64,000 nt of DNA, taken from the NCBI RefSeq assembly GCF_030272615.1, contig NC_081407.1:441775213-441839212 (forward strand), read 5' to 3'. A program made the translations under genes and the position numbers. The stretch comes from Cryptomeria japonica. Taxonomy: Eukaryota > Streptophyta > Pinopsida > Cupressales > Cupressaceae. The notes beneath the pieces are model-generated. The model saw nothing but the letters and a program-made list of their open reading frames with translations, was not told the DNA's origin and made no database searches. Shown here in pieces: positions 59,668 to 64,000 of this stretch (the stretch's first letter is position 1; each line of letters begins with the position of its first letter).

Positions 59668-59752
59668 TGTTGGCATTGTATTGTCATTGATGTCAACTGG
59701 TAAGTATGTCAATGGGTATGCAAGATGTTGTTTTATGTCAATCGGTAAGTAT
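59668..59752 (+). repeat. Element A 3' LTR, first 85 bp only
   Basis: TGTTGGCATTGTATTG onward matches the start of the 37925 LTR (TTGTCATTGATGTCAAC, then GGTAAGTATGTC, GGTATGCAAGATG). It stops at 59752 where element D begins; the rest should follow D beyond the window. Confidence 0.85.
59748..59752. repeat. Expected element D target-site duplication, left copy (AGTAT)
   Basis: The five bases before the TG of D; the right copy is outside the window. Confidence 0.6.
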
Positions 59753-60243
59753 TGTTGGCATCATGGTGAGCATGATGAAGTTTGAGGTACTTAGAGGTTG
59801 TCATTAATGGAAAATACCGGCTCTAATGTCATCATAACCAATCGAAAAAGGGCTATAGTGGATTGGTAAGAAACAGGGGACTGAAGACTTCCACCGGTGA
59901 GCAGAGACTGGTTTACAGGAAGCAACTGGTAGTTGAGTTGAATGAAGCAGGTTCACTGATATAAAGAAAGCAACTGGTAATGGTGATTGATAAGCATGTG
60001 AAGTGAAAAGGATAAGCACGCGTAGTCATCAACATGTTTTGTTTGCTAAGATGTGGATGCAACAAATTTAGAAACAAATAGTTGAAGCCGAAGTGCTTTC
60101 TAGAGAACCAGCGAGATTTGTGGCATGAACGAATAGTCTCACTGATACAATCGATGAGATTTGTGGAACAAACAGATTGGCGCATAGAATGATTTTTGAG
60201 TTCGAATTTTGGAGGAAAAGTTAGCGCCAAGATTGAATATAGC

Positions 60244-60249
60244 TATATA
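60244..60249 (+). promoter_or_regulatory. TATA-like box of the D LTR
   Basis: TATATA about 490 bp into the LTR, in the position where U3 should end; no experimental support. Confidence 0.4.
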
Positions 60250-60477
60250 CATGTTTTTCATCTTGGATTTTGTGTGTGTGTTGTGCGAGTTGTGAGTCAG
60301 CAAAGATTGAAAATCAGAGTAAGGTGAAGAACGAGCTAAGGGCAGAAGGGTACCTTAATGAATCAGTGAAGTCATCACCGAGCAGAGATTGAAGCAGATA
60401 CAAAGCGGATCTATTCGACAGAAAAGTGTCATCATCAAATCAATGATTTGTTTCTCTCTAATCATTGTAGTAGATTA

Positions 60478-60632
60478 AATCCCTTAACAGGGTGAACCTT
60501 AACCGGTTATGTTTGTAAAATCCCCTAACAGGGTCGCTCCATGAAGGAAGTGTAAAATCCTTTTGCAAGGTGAATCCTAATAGATTCTAAGGTAAACTTA
60601 ACATGATACTAGTCATTTTTAATAGGGTGATA
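60478..60632 (+). repeat. CCCTTAACAGGG-like array in the D LTR
   Basis: ATCCCTTAACAGGGT (60478-60492), ATCCCCTAACAGGGT (60520-60534) and weaker units (ATCCTTTTGCAAGGT, TTTTAATAGGGTG). They are in the same element orientation as the units in the C LTRs. Confidence 0.65.
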
Positions 60633-60945
60633 TTCTCAAAAGGAAAATGATTGTAAGCTCTTAACCGGACACTCTTTTTACTGCAGTAAAAGAGATTGTG
60701 GGTTATCCCCACCATGGTTTTCTCCCTCTAACCAAGGGTTTCCACATATAATTGTTGGTTTTATGTGATGTTTATTTGATGCATGCAAATCTCTTTCCTT
60801 CAATGTTCTTACCGTCATGATTAATGCAATATTTTAAGTTAATTTAAAAAGGGTAGTTGTAGACCGGTCAGTTTGGAATATTATTGTTTATAAACTCTTT
60901 TTACTGATTCACCCCCCCTCTCAGACACCGGTTAATACCAACAAT

Positions 60946-60958
60946 TGGTATCAAAGCC
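60946..60958 (+). other. Element D primer-binding site
   Basis: TGGTATCAAAGCC, one base from TGGTATCAGAGCC. Confidence 0.92.
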
Positions 60959-61001
60959 TAGGTCCTCTGAAAAAAAAGTTTAACAATTTGAGGAAAAGAT
61001 C

Positions 61002-62390
61002 ATGGAAGAATACCAGTATCAGAAGTAGCTTGATGAAGCTAATGAGATGATTGCTCAACTAAAGGATAGACTGAAAAAATCACTTGCTAAAAGGAAAGAA
61101 CTCACTCTACAACTTAATGAGAGTCATGATATCATAGATCAACTCTCTGAATAGAGTGGATATGAGGAAGCAGAAGAGGCAGTCTCGGAGCTGATGGAAA
61201 AGAACAAGAAGCAGAGTGAAGAAATCACAAATCTAAAAAGAGAGCATGAAATTCAGGCCCTAAGAATGACCAAAATATTACAAGCCAACAGGATAGCAGA
61301 GGAAAGAAAGAGAAATGCAAAAGAAGCACAGTCAAAAGCTAAAAGAGCCAAAAGTCTTACTGAAGAATCCCTAAGAGAGAATGATGTAATCATCATTGAA
61401 AAGGATGAAGAAATCTAGATTCTTACTCAAGAGAACACAGCCATGTAAGAGCATTTGCATGAAAAAATAGAGGAAAAGGAGAAGATGATGAAGGAGATTG
61501 AACAACTCAAAAATGAGTCTAAAGCTACAAATGAGAGAAATGAAAAGCTGAGAAAATTTAATGAAATCTCTGAGAAGATAGATGAACAATTAAAAGCTCA
61601 GAGGAGAACAAAGGTGACAACCGGTCTTGGCTACTTTGGTATAGGTCCACGAGAAATAGGAGAATCATCTAATCCCAAGAAGATGAAGAATGATAAAAGG
61701 GACAAATTGGGAATAAAAGGTATGAGGTTTTCTAAATCTTCTTGCAATTATTGTGGTAAACCGGTTCATAAGTCTGATGTCTATAAATATCGACCGGTCA
61801 ATCACAAGAAGTCATTCACCTTTGATGGTTATTGCTATAACTATCACAAGTATGGACACATTGCTTATAAGTGTAAATCTCGATCAAGTAGCATGTCCAG
61901 TAGAAGAAGCTTTAATGGATATTGCTTCACATGCAATAAATATGGACACAAAGCTAAAGAATGCATGTTCAAGACAAATGCATCAAGATCTCCACCCAAA
62001 CCGGTTATCCCTAATAGAAGGAGTAATCAGCTCAATGTCACATGTTCCACTTGTGGAAATTTTGGTCATGTTGTAGCAAATTGCAAGATGAGAATGGGTC
62101 AAAGAAATAATGTAGGACCATGGAAAATAATTGGTATAGCATGTTTCATTTGCCATAAGATCAATCATTTAGCCAAAGAATGCAGGAATCGATCCTCTAA
62201 CCGGTCTAAAGATAGGAACCAATTTGGCAAGAAGAAAGGGCCAAATGATTTGAAAGGAAAGAAAACAGTTGAAGAAGTGAAGAATGAAATGAAAAAGACG
62301 TGGACTAAGAAGGAAGAAAGCAAAGAAGGAGAGAAGCATTCCGACACTAAGTCATCATCCACCAATGATGATAGTTCTTCTTCAAACTAA
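61002..62390 (+). pseudogene. Element D ORF1: coiled-coil, multi-zinc-knuckle Gag-like protein
   Basis: One frame of 462 codons from ATG 61002 (MEEYQYQK) to TAA 62388-62390, with no frameshift and four stops (first TAG at 61026-61028). The N-terminal 200 residues are strongly helical and charged (coiled coil), for example NLKREHEIQALRMTKILQAN. The box TKVTTGLGYFGIG follows and resembles DTRGIGFEEG in element A Gag. Then come five knuckle positions: CNYCGKPVHKSDVY and CYNYHKYGHIAYKC are degenerate; CFTCNKYGHKAKEC, CSTCGNFGHVVANC and CFICHKINHLAKEC are perfect. It ends WTKKEESK and a Ser-rich tail. No UBN2 capsid domain is present, unlike Cop1, Cop2, A, B and C. Confidence 0.85.
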
Positions 62391-62859
62391 GCATATCGAT
62401 GCTTGAGGGGATCCTTTTTAAAACAAAAAGGAAAATCATGGCTGATTCCTAGAAACCAAAGTGAGGTAACTCTTATTTAGATACAAAAAATTTGGCATGT
62501 TGTTTGTAATTCTTCATCGGTGAAATATTAAGAGTATAGGTATTAAAGGTTGTATTGTTAACCGTAGGGAAGTAACACCGGTAAATTATAAAATATTACC
62601 ATTTGAGGTTGAACAACTTAACCATTGTAAAAGTGCACCAAACAACCTAACAAATAAATAAGGAAATGAAAGCTTATTTTGTTTACCTTGCTTTAATTTG
62701 TGCATTCCTGAGCTCCTAGTGCAATCAAAGGCTTTCTAAATTTGTTAAGTGCATTACGTGCAAAGTTAGTTTGAAGATCAACCGGTGAAGTTTTGGTGAT
62801 CAGAAACCCTAGCAGAAACAGTAGAAGAAGTCAATCTATGAATTTTGTTCTAATTCATC
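62391..62859 (+). other. Element D spacer between ORF1 and ORF2
   Basis: 469 bp, no frame of note. It begins with CTTGAGGGGATCC, a purine patch comparable to the one after H1 ORF1. It may hold sequences for translation or splicing of ORF2, but nothing definite is visible. Confidence 0.5.
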
Positions 62860-64000
62860 ATGGAAGCTTCTGTGTTGACTCTTGTGTTGGTTGAGGTAGT
62901 TAAGGAACCACAACCCGAGTTCAAGTTGCATCCTATGAATGCCAAAGAGATTGATATGACTGGTGCCCTATCATCTGTGCCCTTCGATGTGTTACTGGTT
63001 GAAAATATACATTCTATCCACTGTAAGCTTGAAGAACTTGGAGTCAAATTCATTCAAGATGAATTCAAAAGGTTCTATGACAATGATTTGTTGAAGGTAG
63101 AACATATTCATATGAAGACCAAGGGTTTGTTGTATGCTATTGATATTCATAATCAATTCCATGTTGATTGGATCAGGTATGTGCTAAGTAGAGTGCATGA
63201 CCAGTTTCTATGGCTGGGAAATGAAGCACCAATCAAAATCATAAAGGAGGTGATCAAAAGAGTAACAGGGTTCAACGCAATAGGTGAAACACTAACCCTA
63301 AGGACAATATCATCTGGTGATGTCACTCAGTTGACTCAATCCTGATTTGACAAAAGAGAAATGATAGTCACTCACATTGAGGACGGAGAAGTGAGGTTTA
63401 CATCTGTAGTGATAGCCTATAGGGTTTAACAATCAAGCCGCATGAACAGTGTGTTGAGCGGTGCTATCCATGCAAATTATTAGATCATCAAGGAGGATGC
63501 AATATATGATATTTGTGAGATGATAAGAAGTCAATTCCTAGTGAACATGGGCCGAATCAAGAAGGACAAAAGGCAATCATTCAAGTATGGTTCAATACTG
63601 GTATGTATCTTCTTCTATGTGCAAAATTTATTTCCCGGTAAGGGCAATGTAGTGTGGTCTGCAAATAAACCTATCATAGTTTAGATAGGTGAAATGATTA
63701 GAGACTTAGGTGATAAGTTTGGAGAGACAATATGGGGTTATTTTAAATATTTCCAAACTAGAATGCATCAATGAGAGAGAATCCCAACCGGTATAGTCCA
63801 AAAGTTCAAGGACACCATTTGTTTTCTTGTTGATATTGATTGTTACATTATTCAAGCGGTTCAACCTAGAACCTTCTGGGTACCCGCTATGGGTTATGAG
63901 ATTGGGGCAGACACTACCAAATTATATGCAAACATGTTGTTGTCTAAACCAGTAGATAGAAATGCAAAGAGATTTGGAACTTATCAGGAGGCAAGCTCCA
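62860..64000 (+). pseudogene. Element D ORF2: unknown protein, N-terminal 380 codons
   Basis: ATG 62860 (MEASVLTLVLVEVVKEP) starts a frame that runs to the window end without a frameshift, broken by five stops. These sit where CGA, CAA or CAG is plausible, as expected from C to T change; at two of them H1 keeps a sense codon. It aligns by eye along its whole length with H1 ORF2 (VHDQFLWL against IHDEFMWL; FKYGSILVCIFF against FKFGILIICLEL; IWGYFKYFQ; FWVPAMGYE against MWILPISYE). The composition is that of a globular protein with conserved Trp and Tyr residues. I do not recognise the fold. The pattern resembles plant proteins annotated as putative plant transposon protein, but that is a low-confidence impression. 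Confidence 0.7.

Larger units (their letters stand above)
37925..59752 (+). mobile_element. A: Ty1/copia retrotransposon with coiled-coil Gag, split by B and C; 3' LTR cut by D
   Basis: Own sequence is 37925-42878 plus 57318-59752. It has a 1592 bp 5' LTR, a primer site, gag, protease and part of integrase to the left of B, and integrase end, RT and RNase H to the right of B. The first 85 bp of the 3' LTR follows, and then element D begins. The long coiled-coil, multi-knuckle Gag fits the SIRE/Maximus lineage (inference). No envelope-like frame lies between the RNase H stop (59233) and the LTR (59668). Confidence 0.92.
59753..60943 (+). repeat. Element D 5' LTR
   Basis: 1191 bp, TGTTGGCATCATGG to TTAATACCAACA, immediately followed by AT and a primer site. 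TGTCATTAATGGAAAATA near 59800 matches H1. TATATA at 60244-60249 may be the promoter box. Units of ATCCC(T/C)TAACAGGGT follow it (60478-60632). A U5 C-run precedes TCTCAGACACC. Confidence 0.9.
59753..64000 (+). mobile_element. D: two-ORF non-autonomous LTR retrotransposon (left part)
   Basis: A 5' LTR, primer site, ORF1 (coiled coil plus zinc knuckles) and ORF2 (unknown) run off the window end. It has the same order as H1 and related proteins. No frame in its 3 kb of interior shows protease, integrase, RT or RNase H; in H1 the element ends right after ORF2, so none is expected further on. Confidence 0.85.

Noticed and set aside
1-64000. tRNA, rRNA, CRISPR or bacterial-type operons
   Set aside because: None seen. 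The only tRNA-related signals are primer-binding sites of LTR elements.

Overview
This window is repeat-dense nuclear DNA of a land plant with a very large genome, most likely a gymnosperm. That placement is inference, from stacked Ty1/copia elements with 1.0-1.6 kb LTRs, plant L1 and Ty3/gypsy debris, and initiator-tRNA-Met type primer sites (TGGTATCAGAGC). I see no intact host gene, no RNA gene and no prokaryotic feature. Every coding region is a broken transposable-element gene, apart from one possible exon fragment near 21.1 kb.

Left nest (1 to about 20.06 kb). The oldest layer is a plant L1 LINE on the + strand (11970 to about 20056; ORF1, endonuclease, reverse transcriptase, C-terminal zinc finger). 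Two elements sit in it. One is the right part of an unusual LTR element, called H1 here (1-878 plus 7524-11969); it has a zinc-knuckle ORF1 and a large unknown ORF2 but no pol. The other is a 2.78 kb non-autonomous LTR element, T (16875-19655, target duplication GGTGG). H1 is itself split by a copia element, Cop1 (879-7523, minus strand, duplication GTATT).

Middle (20.06 to about 25.4 kb). This is mostly unassigned AT-rich sequence. It holds a probable solo LTR (20069-21032), a possible exon fragment (21059-21261), a clear minus-strand solo LTR (22792-23587) and a 3 x 21 bp microrepeat.

Right nest (about 25.4 kb to the end). A decayed Ty3/gypsy element (gag from 29076, protease to about 37.8 kb) carries three insertions. 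They are a 1.64 kb retroposon with 14 bp flanking repeats (27089-28730, minus), copia element Cop2 (29501-36149, ATACC) and copia element A (from 37925). A has a coiled-coil, multi-zinc-knuckle Gag. It is split by copia element B (42879-57317), and B is split by copia element C (45159-52544, minus, AAGTG). The first 85 bp of A's 3' LTR is then cut by element D (59753 to the window end), a younger relative of H1.

The most interesting system is the H1/D family: LTR elements with normal LTR, primer site and polypurine tract but none of protease, integrase, RT or RNase H in what is visible. ORF1 looks like the C-terminal half of element A's Gag, with the capsid part missing and the stop placed where A's protease begins. 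ORF2, about 1,070 codons in H1, is conserved between two strongly diverged copies, and I do not recognise its function. Other notable signals are an inverted repeat spanning the polypurine tract/LTR junction in several families, and a CCCTGTTAAGGG-like array shared by the LTRs of C and D. Most premature stops in the younger copies sit where a related copy has CAG, CGA or TGG, as expected from cytosine deamination.
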